Assembly: GCF_902362185.1 (NCBI RefSeq)
Contig: NC_044507.1
Location: 19,981,544 to 20,045,543 of the forward strand
Length of the DNA stretch: 64,000 nucleotides
Reading direction: 5' to 3'
Origin: Chanos chanos
Taxonomy: Eukaryota; Chordata; Actinopteri; Gonorynchiformes; Chanidae
Below are positions 39,593 through 51,398 of this stretch, in pieces (position 1 is the stretch's first letter; each line of letters begins with the position of its first letter). The position numbers and the translations under genes were made by a program. The notes under the pieces are model-generated. The model did no database searches. It had not been told where the DNA came from and saw nothing but the letters and a program-made list of their open reading frames with translations.

Positions 39593-39925
39593 AGAGTTTG
39601 TACTTGGTGAACCAAATGTTTGAATTATTGCCATAATTCTGTTTGGGAAGGTTTGTACCGACATAGCATCCCTAAACTTGGCAGTGTTTTTACCATGCCT
39701 TCATACAGAGTTGTTCAGACAAATGGCAGAGGAGGTGTTGATGGTTTGCCATCCTCTGGTTAGTTCCCAAATTTTGGATCAAGTACATGGCTCTGATGAA
39801 GTTTCCACAGGATCTTTGTTCTTTAGCCACTCTCCTGTTGTTATAGCTTTGTGCTTACGGTCATTGCCATGTTGATAGGTCACTTTCTTTCCCTGGATCA
39901 GATTGTCCGTCCTGAATGGATGACT
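39593..39925 (-). mobile_element. Degenerate Tc1/mariner DNA-transposon relic
   Basis: The plus strand shows, in the correct order, words typical of the reverse complement of fish Tc1/mariner transposase genes: gagtttgtacttggtgaacc, tggcagtgttttta, gagttgttcagac, aggatctttgttctttagcc and gtgcttacggtcattgcc. On the minus strand one reads WLKNK, as in the DDE half of these transposases. The frame is interrupted repeatedly and no terminal inverted repeats are visible. This is an old 3' fragment of the transposase region. The assignment is from memory of the family. Confidence 0.6.
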
Positions 39926-41458
39926 AACCAAAGACATGACTAATCAGACTTGCAGACCAGCAGGTTGGAAAAGTTGGAAAACGTCAGGGTCTTTATGTCA
40001 AAGACTCCGAAACTGGACAGGAGCCTGGTCTGTATGGGGAGAGGAAAAGGCGAAAGACGCTTTCGATGAAACGCTCCACTTTTATCTGGAGTTTCTTGGC
40101 AACAGGGAGTGGGACACTAGTCAATACTGAAGAGAGACTGTGTGAAGTACAGAGTGGAAGAACTGTTGATGAAAACCTGTTGCCTTCAGAAGGAAGGAAG
40201 AAGGAAGGCAAGGTTTTGAAGAAGGAAGCTGGTAAGTTTTCCATGGTGCCACATCCACTACCTCTAAAGGCTGGTCTTGACTGAGTTCTTATCTTTTCTT
40301 TTCATCTCCTGCTCTCTACCTTTCTGGTTTCATCCAGCAGGTCTTTTGATCAATTCTTTTCGTTCATGATAGATCCGTTACTTCGAGATGGATTCCCCAC
40401 TATGACAGATTATTTTGTTCCACAGTAGTACAGTAGAACACAGATGGATGTTAATAAACTTATTGGATGATTTAGAAAAGAACTGGTTACACAAGACCTA
40501 ACAACAGTTGCTTTCATCAAGATGTGTGCATCCTTGCCTGACCCATTTTTCTACATTTTCATTTTAATTAATTATCTCTCAGAATGTTTGAGTGTTTGTT
40601 TTTACATAGAAAAACAATGTCTTACATTGTGTAACTGGTAAAGGTAAAGGTAAAATAAGCTCTGATTTCTGATGTGTCTTGATTTTAAGCTGTTCAGGCT
40701 GATTTCACATTGTTATGAAGTGTGTTTCCCTGGAAAGGGTGGGTAGACTGTCCATAACCAAAGAATAAGCCATATGCAGTAGAATATCCAGCTTTGATTT
40801 AATTGTTATTCTGGACTCATGGGTCACGAGAGGCCAATGAAATTCATGGGATAGAGAAATGGCCCTTTATGAGACGACTGCTCCATCTTAATAACAATCT
40901 TCATTTTATTCAGGCAATGCTTTTTACAGCAGAGCTAAGTAATGAATAGCACTTAAGCTTCTGATCTCCTGTATAATGCAGCCACACAATGAATCAAGCT
41001 GCCATGTGTCTCATTCATCCTAATGAGACAAATTAATGCACCAAAGTCCAAGAACTGCAAACTTATATAAAATATAAATAAAGAATGTTAGGCTTTCTTA
41101 TGAGTATGTGATCATAAACTCTGTTACGCAACCCACAACAGAAATAATGTTTCTTTGTTTGTCTGTCAAAAGAATTTGTCAGCAATGTAGGTGTCACCAG
41201 TATATCTGTATGAGTGGTATATGTGTATGATTGTACTAACAGAATATACTAACATGCACTTGGACACAGTGTCTCCTCCATCCCTTTTTCAGGGCTAAAT
41301 ATGGAAAGGTGCAGTTTGGTACGGATGCAGCTGTACCATGCGGTTAGTGAGCATCTCAACAAGAGCACAGTGGAACAGTTTGATTGGATTGCAGCCTCTG
41401 TTTTTCCAATTAGGACACAAACCTGCAGACACTCTGCAGCTGCTGATGTCACACAGAT
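39926..41458. other. Intergenic DNA, no gene recognised
   Basis: Short overlapping frames near 39,936-40,284 have no recognisable domain and sit beside the transposon relic. Nothing else was supportable. Confidence 0.5.
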
Positions 41459-41644
41459 CAGTGATTCTCAACTCCAGCCCTGGGGACCCACTGGATAGAA
41501 ATTTTTAACTCATGCTTTAACTCATCACTGACACACCTGATGTGATTTGAATACTAATCAGCGTTTTTTTAATTAGTCGTATAAGAAGCATTAGCTTAGG
41601 GTTACTTTGAATGGGTTCCCAGAACTGGACTTGAAAATACACTG
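41459..41644. mobile_element. Small non-autonomous hAT-like transposon (MITE)
   Basis: The element begins cagtgattctcaactccag and ends with the diverged inverted counterpart (ggacttgaaaatacactg). The two termini are imperfect inverted repeats of about 32 bp that start CAGTG and include the ctggggaccc/gggttcccag pair. The internal part contains the cacacctgatgtgatttgaa segment typical of this widespread teleost family. Its length is 186 bp with no coding capacity. The flanking 8-mers (acacagat and attgaaac) do not match, so the target-site duplication has decayed or the ends are slightly off. Confidence 0.65.
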
Positions 41645-43670
41645 ATTGAAACTAATTCTATGTCCTTGAGAAAAAGGGGAAATGGATATCATGAGGATGC
41701 AAAATAGTGCGAAATGTTTGATCGTCAAGAAAACTGAATCATCAGAAAATGTTCAAGTCCCGAGGCTGAAAGTATCCGAAGCTAATTATTTTCTTCACAC
41801 ATGAAAGAATATCTCTCATAATTGCCCTAAAAGCAATGAATATAAAAACATCAAAAGGATAATGTATGCCACACACAAACTGACCGTCACATCGCTGCCA
41901 TGGAGAATCACCAGGGGATTTTAAAAAGCTTAAGAGTTGGCTGATAGCCAAGCTGGCAAGCATCAGCAGCCTCTCACAGAGCACATGAGATATTGATCTC
42001 CCAATAGGATGAGAGGAATCTAAAGGAGAGCAGGAATGTGATTGTGCTCTGTGTGTGCTGCAGAAGTCACAAAACGATGTGCATTGACTGATACTCAGCA
42101 GATATCGAAGAAGAGGCACAATGTAAATTGTAATAAATGCAAAGAACTATGCCTTAATGCATCCATTAGACTTTGAGCATTAGCAGCTGATTATCATGAC
42201 ATATAATGAGCATCCATTTCTCTGCATGAAAACTCACTGATGTGTCACACTGTGGCACAGACTGGAGAAGGGAATAATTATGCACATAACCGCTGTGCTC
42301 CCTAAAGGACGGCGATGGACCAGAGAGAGAGAGAGAAAAAAGGAACATACAACTGTTTTTAAAATAATTGCCCTCCTTTGTTTTTAGCATGGGCAAAATA
42401 GACTCACGTTTAGGAACTGGGGAGGCAGGAGGCACGAGAGGGGGTGTCTCTCTGTGCGAAATGTATTCTCTGAGGATTATATGTAACATGATTTTTTCTC
42501 ATAATTATTTATTTTAGCCTCACAGAGGTTTGGCAGAACAATGGGGCATTTAAAATGTTACCAAGAGCAACCCCCCCCCCCCCCCCCCCAATAGATAAAA
42601 GCAGCATTAAATACACAGGTGAACAATGCACATGGCAGTAAACTGGGAACCAGCTGTGATCTTTAGACACCAGGGTATGTAAATATTGTCATTTACCCTG
42701 AGCTAGACATGATGAACTAGATATATCCTCTTATTTAAAGCATGTGTAATTAAAATTTATGTAGGGATGATTTCCTATTAATTTTTTCTAAACAAAATTA
42801 GAGTATAACTTACCAACTCAAATTTACTGTGATATTTACTTTTTCAGAAACTTAGTTTTAGAAACTTAATGATTCAGGATGTAGCCTATATAATCTACAA
42901 CATCTGCCTCCCAGTGGTGAAATGTCGTGTATTTAAACTTGCGGTGGTTAAAATTTAGGCTGGATACTATCCTTGCATGTCATATATAAAATGAGATGCC
43001 TTACATGCATTTCAGTCACAGGGATTTCCTGATTAGTTTAGGTTACAGGATTGTTTAAAGGATTTATTTATTTAATTGTTTATTGGGGGGGTTGGCATAT
43101 AAACCGAAGAACAAGACTGCTGATGAGAAGAGAAAAGCGCAAGGGAGGAGGGGATGGAATAGTTTATTATTCACCACTAACGGAACACACAACAGTGAGG
43201 GGAAAACCAGATAATGACGGTGATAAAGTACTTCATGCCGGTTCATCAGCGAGGTCAACAGCTTGAGGGTAATTGTACTGAACAAATGGTACATGGTTCA
43301 GTCCCACAGCCATAACAGAATTTAATGATACTCTGATCTCCTCTGTCACCACACACTCAAACTTGGGTCTGTCTCTTAAAAGAAGGTTGCTAATAATTAT
43401 TCTAATTTATCACTGAATTAACCTGGAAATGTTTTTTTCACTCGTGGTCAGTGCAACGCTGCGCGAAGACAGTGACTGTTAATAAGTACTGTATCAGTAA
43501 AGTAGAGGAAATATCTGTGAAAAATAGTGAACACTTATGCAAAGACATTTGCGTGAAGATTTCTAGTATAACGTCTTAAGGAGATCTTTGGTAATATGTT
43601 CTGTCTGCTTTACCGTAATCTCATCTGTAGCTGTGTTGTTCACGGTGTTGGAGAGACTTTACGGTTCGGA
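41645..43670. other. Intergenic DNA upstream of atp5mf
   Basis: No gene was recognised. Frames here are short and fall within AT-rich sequence. Confidence 0.5.
42571..42589. repeat. C19 homopolymer
   Basis: A run of nineteen C between intergenic AT-rich sequences. Confidence 0.95.
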
Positions 43671-43751
43671 GTATAGCCCCGCCCACTTCCGTCACTCACT
43701 CCATTTTATTCCCAACATACACAGCGTTGCTCTGGCCGAGACAAGACCAAG
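43671..43751 (+). promoter_or_regulatory. atp5mf: atp5mf promoter and 5' UTR
   Basis: The stretch just before the start codon is CpG-richer than its flanks. It has an ETS-type CTTCCG within cgcccacttccgtcac and no TATA box, which fits a housekeeping promoter for a nuclear-encoded mitochondrial subunit. The exact start site is not determinable. Confidence 0.4.
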
Positions 43752-45171
43752 ATGGCGGACAGACCAGGTACAGTTTGTTGCAAGCAACAATCAATTAATG
43801 TTGGAACATTTCTAGAATCATGTGTGTACATTACCGCACATTACGCTGTGAGGTGTTGAAGCAAAGGGCTCAGCCTAAAGGAATTTGATTAACTGTTAAC
43901 ATGGTGGCGATTTTGTAAAAGGCCTCAATATAACCGGAGGTAATCGTGAGTCAAGTCAAGGACTTTCTGTCACAGTCGTGCAGCTTGTTAGCTAACTCAG
44001 CTACCCTCAAGTAATGTTTAAATTTTAAGCTACCGTTGAATGAAAACATTTCTCATAATATGTTATTTTGCCTTGTTGGTGACACTTTTAAACACATAGC
44101 GAAAGTGTTCACTACTCAGACCCTCTGGTTTGCGATCTAGCTAGCTAGCTATTAGCTGCAAAGTGTGCACCGAGTACTCCGTTAGCTGGCCAATTAGTTC
44201 ATGGCAGTGCTGAGGTATCGTTCACTCATTTTTACGTGTCCTTGCATCTTAATTGCTCTTCTATTCGATAGCCATTTTACAGAATACAGCTTATTTAATA
44301 ATTTACATGCGCTGTTTAAAGTGTCTTATGATATCAGTTGCCCCTTGCTGTTTGCAGAATGTATATGTAAGACACGGTTAAACATGGGCAAGTTGATTAC
44401 CAACTCTTTCTCAGTACCGAGAAACCATGGACTATCAGACCTTGTTGACCAAATCATGAACGTTATTGGGAAAAGTGAAACAGTAGAACTTTTTGTACAA
44501 GCACCATTACTACACAAGCAAAATACACGGGAGTTATATAGCTGCTGATGAGACTTAATGTTCTACTGAGATTTTCGTCCATCCCATTGTTATTCAGTTG
44601 ACACCAGAGATGTGTGTGTTTAACCTCCGTGCGGATCAGTGTATGTACCGAGGGCACTAAAAGAGCGTATCTTATTTTTATTCTACTCCAGTACCCGTGG
44701 CTGAGAAGAGGCTCATGGACGTCAAGCTAGGGGAGCTGCCGTCCTGGCTCGGAACAAGGGACTTCACACCCAACGGACTCATCAACTCAGTCCGCGGAGG
44801 TAAATCTATGGGTTATTTTTTTTTCTCTGCCATCCTACATCATCGTGTACAGTGTTAAGCATTGTATTGATGTCTTGAACTCTTTGTACTCCGCAGGTTA
44901 TGAGAGGTACTACAATAAATACATCAACGTGAGGAAGGGTGGTATTGGTGGAGTTGCGATGCTCCTCGCTGGATACGTTGCCCTGAGCTATCTTTGGGAA
45001 TACGATCACATCAGTGAGTACTACCCATTTCAGCTTCTATATTGTTCTTTCATGCTCTTTTTGTTGATACACATTTAGTACAGTTGTTTATCTGATATGG
45101 AATTTCCATGCTGATTTTTTTTTTTTTCTTTTTAATGTGAAGAGCACGACCGTTGGAGGAAGTACCACTGA
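43752..45171 (+). CDS. atp5mf: ATP synthase membrane subunit f, mitochondrial
   Basis: This is a small subunit of the membrane (Fo) part of mitochondrial ATP synthase in the inner membrane, near the dimer interface. Coding exons are 43752-43767, 44692-44799, 44897-45013 and 45143-45171. All phases close and give 89 aa, close to the short human isoform of 88. The ATG is in the strong context aagATGG, and the first exon codes only five full residues. Landmarks are VPVAEKRLMDVKLGELP, YERYYNKYINVRKGG and one hydrophobic span at about residues 57-76 (GIGGVAMLLAGYVALSYLWE), followed by a basic tail ending DRWRKYH. It lies tail to tail with cpsf4, as in mammals. Confidence 0.97.
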
Positions 45172-45284
45172 AAACCCTACGCCAGCAGGGACCAGCAGGC
45201 CACTGAGTGGCTATGTCTGCGGCGTTGTAATCGCCATACCCTTCACCTTTCTATGATGTGTATAAAGTGATAGTTGTGACCAAG

Positions 45285-45290
45285 AATAAA
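45285..45290 (+). terminator. atp5mf: atp5mf polyadenylation signal
   Basis: Canonical AATAAA, 114 bases after the stop codon, with GT/T-rich sequence about 25-40 bases further on (gttgttttatt). Confidence 0.8.
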
Positions 45291-45392
45291 GCTAAAATTA
45301 TTTGATGTCGACTCTGTTGTTTTATTGCAGTTCTACAGGGGCTGAAATGACTTACACGGCCCCATTTATCAATGGCAGAAAATTTAAAAATT

Positions 45393-45404
45393 AGTTTCGA
45401 AGTA
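45393..45404. repeat. 5' target-site duplication of the V-SINE
   Basis: A 12-bp direct repeat identical to 45747-45758. Confidence 0.92.
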
Positions 45405-45746
45405 GGGGTGGCATGGTCGCGCAGTGGGTAGCACTGTCGCCTCACACCAAGAAGGTCTTGTGTTTAAGTCCTGGCCAGGTGGCCAGGGTCTTTTCTGTGT
45501 GGAGTTTGCATGTTCTCCCCATGTCAGCGTGGGTTTCCTCCGGGAGCTCCGGTTTCCTCCCACAGTCCAAAGACATGCAGGTTAGGTGAATTGGAGACAC
45601 TAAAATTGCCCCTAGGTATGAATGTGTTTGTCTGTGTGTCTGCCCTGTGATGGACCTGTCCAGGGTGTTTCCCCGCCTTTCGCCCTATGAGCGCTAGAAT
45701 AGACTCCAGCGACCCTAATCAGGATAAGCGGCTTAGATAGTGAATG
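45405..45746 (+). mobile_element. tRNA-derived V-SINE with intact target-site duplication
   Basis: The head carries a pol III A box (cgcgcagtgggtagc) with a weak B box around 45,470. The body contains the vertebrate-conserved V domain (tgtgtggagtttgcatgttc, tttcctccgg, cagtccaaagacatgcaggt, aggtgaattgg). The tail ends gataagcggcttagatagtg. Perfect 12-bp copies of agtttcgaagta flank it at 45393-45404 and 45747-45758, which fixes the ends and gives a 342-bp insertion. It lies between the convergent 3' ends of atp5mf and cpsf4. The intact duplication suggests a fairly recent insertion. Confidence 0.9.
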
Positions 45747-45758
45747 AGTTTCGAAGTA
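45747..45758. repeat. 3' target-site duplication of the V-SINE
   Basis: A 12-bp direct repeat identical to 45393-45404. Confidence 0.92.
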
Positions 45759-45981
45759 TGGCTATAATCATGTATTGTGACTGTCTCAAGCTGTGACTAG
45801 TTATGACTAGTGAATAGTTTTTTATAAACTTGGCTCTTGGTAAGAGTGGAATTTTGGCTTGAACTTGAACTTGAAATGAAAGCATTTATGGTTGTGTCAA
45901 AGTAGACTCTAAACAGAGCAAACCTGAACTGCACCTTGATTGAGTTTTACAAGGAATACAAGTACATGATTTAAATCAAAA

Positions 45982-45987
45982 TTTATT
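45982..45987 (-). terminator. cpsf4: Candidate cpsf4 polyadenylation signal
   Basis: AATAAA on the minus strand, about 655 bases after the cpsf4 stop codon. If used, the 3' ends of cpsf4 and atp5mf are separated by roughly 650 bp that contains the V-SINE. Confidence 0.5.
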
Positions 45988-46640
45988 TTACAGTTTACAA
46001 AATGTGGAGAATAGAAATCTTGACATTCTGCAGTTGAACTAATGTTGTGTGCATTAAATTGATGGGCACAAATGATCACAAATGAACTTTTTTTTTTCAT
46101 TGTATTCATAGAAACCTACAAAATACAAATAATGTTTTTCCACATCACCTCAAAGTCAGTTCAGGTCAATTAAAAACATCAATCATGACTTCAGTGCTAT
46201 TACTAGTGTAATAAACCATAAATGGCTTCCAGATACAAATGTTATCCACACTAATGTACATAAACTTTTGGTAGCCTATTAAATGGAGAATCAGGCTCCT
46301 AAAACTTCCCCACAGAGAACCCATCATGTTTTAAGGTGGACGAGTACAAAATGAGGTAAAGTATCCTGACACAAAGGAAACTTAATGTCTTCAAAATTCA
46401 TCGGTTGAAACAAGGTTTATTCGGCTTTAATTCACCCAAATCCACCAGCTGGCTGTAAACTACGCGGTCAGCGTTTTCATAGTCCAGTCAGGTACGTGGC
46501 AAACTGAGGCTGTCCTGATCTCTCAGGTAAAGGCAAGAGAACCAGAGCTGGCAGACTTCATGCTCTCAAATTCCAGATACAGTCAAGGCAATCTGTGACT
46601 GACAATGTCACCACTAACAGTGTGAGAGAGCTGAGTGACT

Positions 46641-48335
46641 TTACTGTCCACTAAGGAAAGCCAGGTGTCCCTTTGTGCATTTGTTGGCGTAGTGGCCCTT
46701 CTCGCCACACTGTAAAAAACACATGCGCATATTGGTTCACAACCCTCATTTGGGAAGATGAAAGAAACATTTCAAAGACGATAATGTGATCCTACCTTAT
46801 AACATGTAACTTGGTCCAGCGGGCGGGGTCCACGGTTACCCCCCATGTTGTTGTGTGTCTGCACTAAACCAGTTCTCTGTTGGTTATTGGGGTTGGAGTT
46901 GGTATTGGTTAAAGGTATCAGCGACAGTGATGACCTGTTCAAGGGTTGTATGTTTTGCTGTTGCCCAGGTGTATGGGGAGTGGGGTGTTGGAGAGAGAGG
47001 AAGGAAAACAGAAGAAAAATGGTCAATTTCACGGCAAAACCCACGTTTGATAGTTTCAAATATTACAGGGACAGAACATAGTGGATTATGACTGGGACAC
47101 ATGTAGAGCTTTAAGATTGATCCACTAACATCAACAATCAAAGTAATGAATAACGGGGATATGTTATCAGGTACCTTCTGTTGAGTCTGGGCTTGCTGAG
47201 GCAATGGTGGTTGTTCAGTTGCTCCCATTGGTAGCTCAAAACGTGGGCTGAGGATTAGACAATTGTTGTCAAAAAGGCTGATCTAATAAGCTATTAATAA
47301 GCATATGACACCATAGATGCAAGGTCTGATCTGTTTTAACTTACTGCATGAATTTACAGGATCGGCCTTCAGGGCAGAAGCCTACTAGGTAATTAACACA
47401 GATGACTCTTCTTGTATGTCTGTGTCTGCAGTCTGGACCTAAACAAGGGTAACAGAAGAACACATGGGTTGGCTTGTTTGTAACTCCTCCTGGTATTGGT
47501 ATTACATGATATTAATGTTGGTCATAGTATTTCAGCTCTTTGCCAAACAGGACTTACCATGTTTGCAAAACCCTCTGTCATACCAGGGACAATCTTTGAT
47601 CTTAGATTCTGGGTCAATGTGTAGGAATGGACATTCTTTATTGCTACACTCCCCTGTTAGAAAATTGAGACATGTTAGCCATATGTTCAACAAAAGAGAG
47701 TAAAAGTTTAGAATGACAAATTTCAAGAGTACTGACCAAATTTTGAGTAAAAATAGCACTCCGGCATCTTTGTCATGTCATACTCGTGTAGAAACTCGCA
47801 CTGGTCTCCTTTTTTACACAACCCTCGAAGCCAGTGCTTACACACCACAGTCTTCTCACCGCTAATATGCCGAAAAGGACACATTGCACCTGCCGACATA
47901 TGAAATACATAGATCAGCGCAAAACACATACACCATCTTTTCCCTGTCAGTATGCCCCAAGCTGCTTACCTTTTAAGCAAGCAGCCCTCATGAAAAATTC
48001 ACAAACAGCTGCGCCGGATTCTGAAATAAAAGACAACAAACCGTTGCGATTTGTTATGTTTCCACAACTTAAAGTTGGAAAAGCACTAACATCCTTACTT
48101 AGAAATGACATGCTTTTTGTCTCTCGCCCTCACTGAAAATCACCAAACCACAATGGCAGAAAAGTTAGTGATGTTAACGCATTCAACTCGTAGCTAGCCT
48201 GTGACAATTATTTAAAAAAATATCATACTTACTGTCCATTCCAGGAAATGGCAATGGTTGAGCACCGAGTTGCTGTTCAACTGCAACTTCCAGATCAAAT
48301 TTAATATGATCTACACTTGCAATCAACTCCTGCAT
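46641..48335 (-). CDS. cpsf4: Cleavage and polyadenylation specificity factor subunit 4
   Basis: This zinc-finger subunit of nuclear CPSF helps recognise AAUAAA during mRNA 3'-end formation. Coding exons in transcript order are 48335-48233, 48020-47970, 47889-47737, 47653-47558, 47438-47345, 47247-47175, 46957-46796 and 46709-46641. Phases close and give 266 aa against 269 in human. The start is the ATG of MQELIASVDHIKFDLE. Five CCCH fingers are visible: VCEFFMRAACLKGAMCPFRH, VCKHWLRGLCKKGDQCEFLH, ECYFYSKFGECSNKECPFLH, DCPWYDRGFCKHGPDCRHRH and ICVNYLVGFCPEGRSCKFMH. An N/Q/S-rich linker and a C-terminal CCHC knuckle (CYKCGEKGHYANKC) follow, ending FLSGQ. All zinc ligands are present. Its neighbours match the human 7q22.1 order. 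Confidence 0.97.
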
Positions 48336-48620
48336 TTTGGCAGATTTAATTATCTCTATCACCGAAGTCGCTCGTCGCTAGCTACTCTGCTAGCAAGCTA
48401 ACCAGATGAGGTACTGTTTGACGGCTAGAAAACTAATTTGCACAAACAACCTGTTATATGAAAAAGGTAGTATGTGTTTCCAGCACTTCTAATTCAGAAA
48501 TTTACAAACAAGATCTGGACAAGTTGCATATAATACTTCTCAACCAACTGCTCCCTCGTTCCCCAAATGTTCCCTACTGACTCCTGAACTCTGAACTTCG
48601 TTTTGAAAGCAAGAGTAATC
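48336..48620 (-). promoter_or_regulatory. cpsf4: cpsf4 promoter and 5' UTR region
   Basis: This is the region directly upstream of the cpsf4 start. CpGs cluster close to the ATG (caccgaagtcgctcgtcg). No TATA box or other decisive element was found, and the start site is unknown. Confidence 0.35.
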
Positions 48621-49840
48621 AAATTCAGCACAATCGAATAATAACACTCGTAAAGTAACCGATTTCTAAGCTTTTTTAAAAAAAAGTTCTAAAACGTGTT
48701 AGCTCCTGTGAATTTTTAAACAAGGAAGAGTTTGCTCCATCTTACACAATTACAAACAAATCACATTTTATACTGTATGTTTGGCCATCGATTGAAATGT
48801 CTAGACTTTTTTTTCTCCTGTGCGTCTAAATACAGAACTCGAGTTCCTTTCTCCTATGCTAGGGGTCGCTAATATTTCCCGCCTAGACCTTGTTGCAATG
48901 CTGAGATGCAAAGTAACCAAGTCAAGGTTATATGTGACTGTGTTTGGCAAGAAAACGTATTAGTAGTGGTAGTGGTAGTACCAGTAGTAGTAGCAGTAGC
49001 AATAGTAGTATTTATAGACATATAGTTTTCTAGTTTGAGATGGTTTCAGTGATTTATAAAGTAGACGTTAAGGAGTTCTACAGAGAAAATCACAACCATG
49101 CCTCCTTTCAATATAATTTACTCACCAGTGTTTGTTTAACTTTGAAGACCACTCACAAATAAATTGAACTAACGCTCCCACACCTCCACGATGAACACAG
49201 ATCCTCTAAAATATATGTACAAACCAATAATTCAATTCCCTTTGACATAAAAATGATCCTAAGTCAGTTTCGGTAAAAGCCGATTTAACCCCACTGAAGT
49301 TATATAACTGAAATCTGAAAAAAGTGTCATTTTCCCTACAATTTTCCATACCCTCATTACTTATAATAGAGTAATGACAACACGATAAACTGATGCCAAC
49401 CAGAGGACACCAAGCTTCCATTTTTGTGCCATGGTTCCCTTCATGGTTTTCCACTTTTTCATCTGTGGGTAGCGTTGTCCGTGCCAGTGTCTCCTTTAGG
49501 GTTCCTCACTGAAGATTACAGACCTTATTCAATAAAAAACTTTTTCTGATGTCTTTTATAAAAAGCATCATTTGAATAAAATTGAACTGCCAGCATTTTG
49601 AAACCTACGCAGGTTTAAAAATGTCATATTTTAAATACACAGGAAGTGCATATCAGTATACCACTGGTGAAATGAGGAGGCGTCAAAACTTTCTAAGTAC
49701 CTCAAGCCTTTTAAGTCAAATAATATAAATATGTTAAATAATATGAAGTTAAATGAATTTAGCAAAAGAGCTCTTGTTGCATTTTGTGAATAACAAACCA
49801 ATACTGCAAGCTTCCACAATGTAACTGACACACTAGTAAA
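48621..49840. other. Intergenic DNA between cpsf4 and bud31
   Basis: No coding sequence was recognised. A degenerate trinucleotide (TAG)n run lies at about 48,964-49,012. In mammals the PTCD1 gene sits in this interval. No pentatricopeptide-like frame is visible here on either strand. Confidence 0.6.
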
Positions 49841-49851
49841 CTTTTTCAGGT

Positions 49852-49857
49852 TTTATT
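49852..49857 (-). terminator. bud31: Candidate bud31 polyadenylation signal
   Basis: AATAAA on the minus strand, about 590 bases after the bud31 stop codon. Confidence 0.45.
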
Positions 49858-50444
49858 AATGCAAAAAAGGTCTCCAAATGGTAGGACATTACATTAAATT
49901 CACCCTAACTGAATTAAACTAAACCCTAAACTGAAATGTAAAAATGCATTGATTATCCCAAAATAAATTTATTTTGAGAACACATCACAAAACAATTAAG
50001 AGTATCTATATTGAAGCAAGTATATAATCCCAGTGAGTGATGATACAATGAGATAAACCAAAGCCAGGGTCCTGTTTTGTGATATAAAAGACTTCAAAGA
50101 TCTTTAATGACCCTAAAGGAAGTCCCTAAAGTTACTTCTGCTGCCAACATGTCATATTTCAACTGACATTTTTTGAAAAATTTTTAAAAACAATACATTT
50201 TATTCTGAATGGTAAAACATGAGGGGAAAACAAAAGAAGTGTATATTAAAGAAACAGCATTCCATCCATCATTAAAATGAGAGACAATATGCACTCTCAT
50301 TTTCAATCACAGTCAAATACAGATGTAAAGTAAGGAATGGAATAATAACCTAAGGATGGACAGAGATATTTACAGACATATAGATCAAGGATGTGATGAG
50401 CCCTGATGTCCCAGAAGAGGAAAAAGGCATCAAATGTCTTTGAT

Positions 50445-51398
50445 TCACCCAGAGCATCCCCGGCATCCACAGTGAGTGCATTCAATTATACGACCCTGTA
50501 GAGAGAGGACAGGAAAAGTTCTTAAATAATATGCATCACTATTTTGTATTCAATAAAATAAGCTCACATGAGTAAATAACTCATGGAACAAGGCATTAAA
50601 AATGATATATTTCTGATTAATCACTATGGAAAGTGGTATTTAAAAATAAATAAATAAATAAATAAATAAACAAAACAAAACAGGAAAGTGTCTGTTAGGA
50701 CCAACTCACCACTTCAAGTTTGCTTTTTGGAACTCTGCAAATGCAGTTTGTACCAAAATTGGTGTCACGAGTCTGAATGCATCGCAAACAGCAGAGATTT
50801 TCATAGCCCTGTTTCTTCCATTTGGCAATCAGGTTTTTATCTGCATATCCCTCCTTTATGCAGTAGTCGTAAAGCTCTGGAAACCAAAAACACCCAATTA
50901 AAACAAATAAGATCAGCCCTTCCTGCGTCCGTGTGCAAGTACTTGATTACAGTTGAACACAAGAATGACTCATAAACTTTAGAATTAACATTACCTCTGC
51001 TTATGGCCTTTCTTTTGTAGAACAAGTCGAAAATGTAGCGACTACGTTGATGATGAAGCCTAAATATTGGCCACAGCGATTCAACTTTCCGTTTTCCCTC
51101 ATGAGGTTCAGTTTCGGCTATAACGAAAATAAAAGCTTTGCTATTTTCAAAGGATAGATGACAACCTTTAATCAATTATAACTCATGTGCACAAGTTTAC
51201 TGTCAGGAAACAGTCACACTTAACCAGAAACACTGAATTCATCAGTTAACATAGGTAAACGTTTAGCAAACAGCTAGTGAATAAGCGGCGGCTGAATTTC
51301 ACACCTTCCCTCATTTTCTGATCCAGCTCATCAAGAGTTGGTTCAATCAGCTCCCAGCCGTCTGGAGGTGGTTTTCTACTTCTTTTTACCTTGGGCAT
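50445..51398 (-). CDS. bud31: BUD31 (G10) spliceosomal protein
   Basis: A small, highly conserved spliceosome component in the nucleus, which takes part in pre-mRNA splicing. Coding exons in transcript order are 51398-51305, 51117-50995, 50876-50710 and 50495-50445. Phases close and give exactly 144 aa, the length of the human protein. Landmarks are the basic N-terminus [20 protein letters not shown], the segment [20 protein letters not shown], and a cysteine-rich zinc-binding C-terminus ([27 protein letters not shown]). The gene shares a 677-bp head-to-head interval with pdap1, which suggests a bidirectional promoter. Confidence 0.98.
50643..50671. repeat. (AAAT)n tetranucleotide repeat
   Basis: About seven AAAT units in the last bud31 intron. 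Confidence 0.9.

Noticed and set aside
39936-40284. Overlapping plus-strand frames of 64 and 72 codons
   Set aside because: They sit beside the Tc1/mariner relic and show no domain or splice structure.
47834-48136. 100-codon plus-strand frame
   Set aside because: It is antisense to cpsf4 exons encoding zinc fingers.
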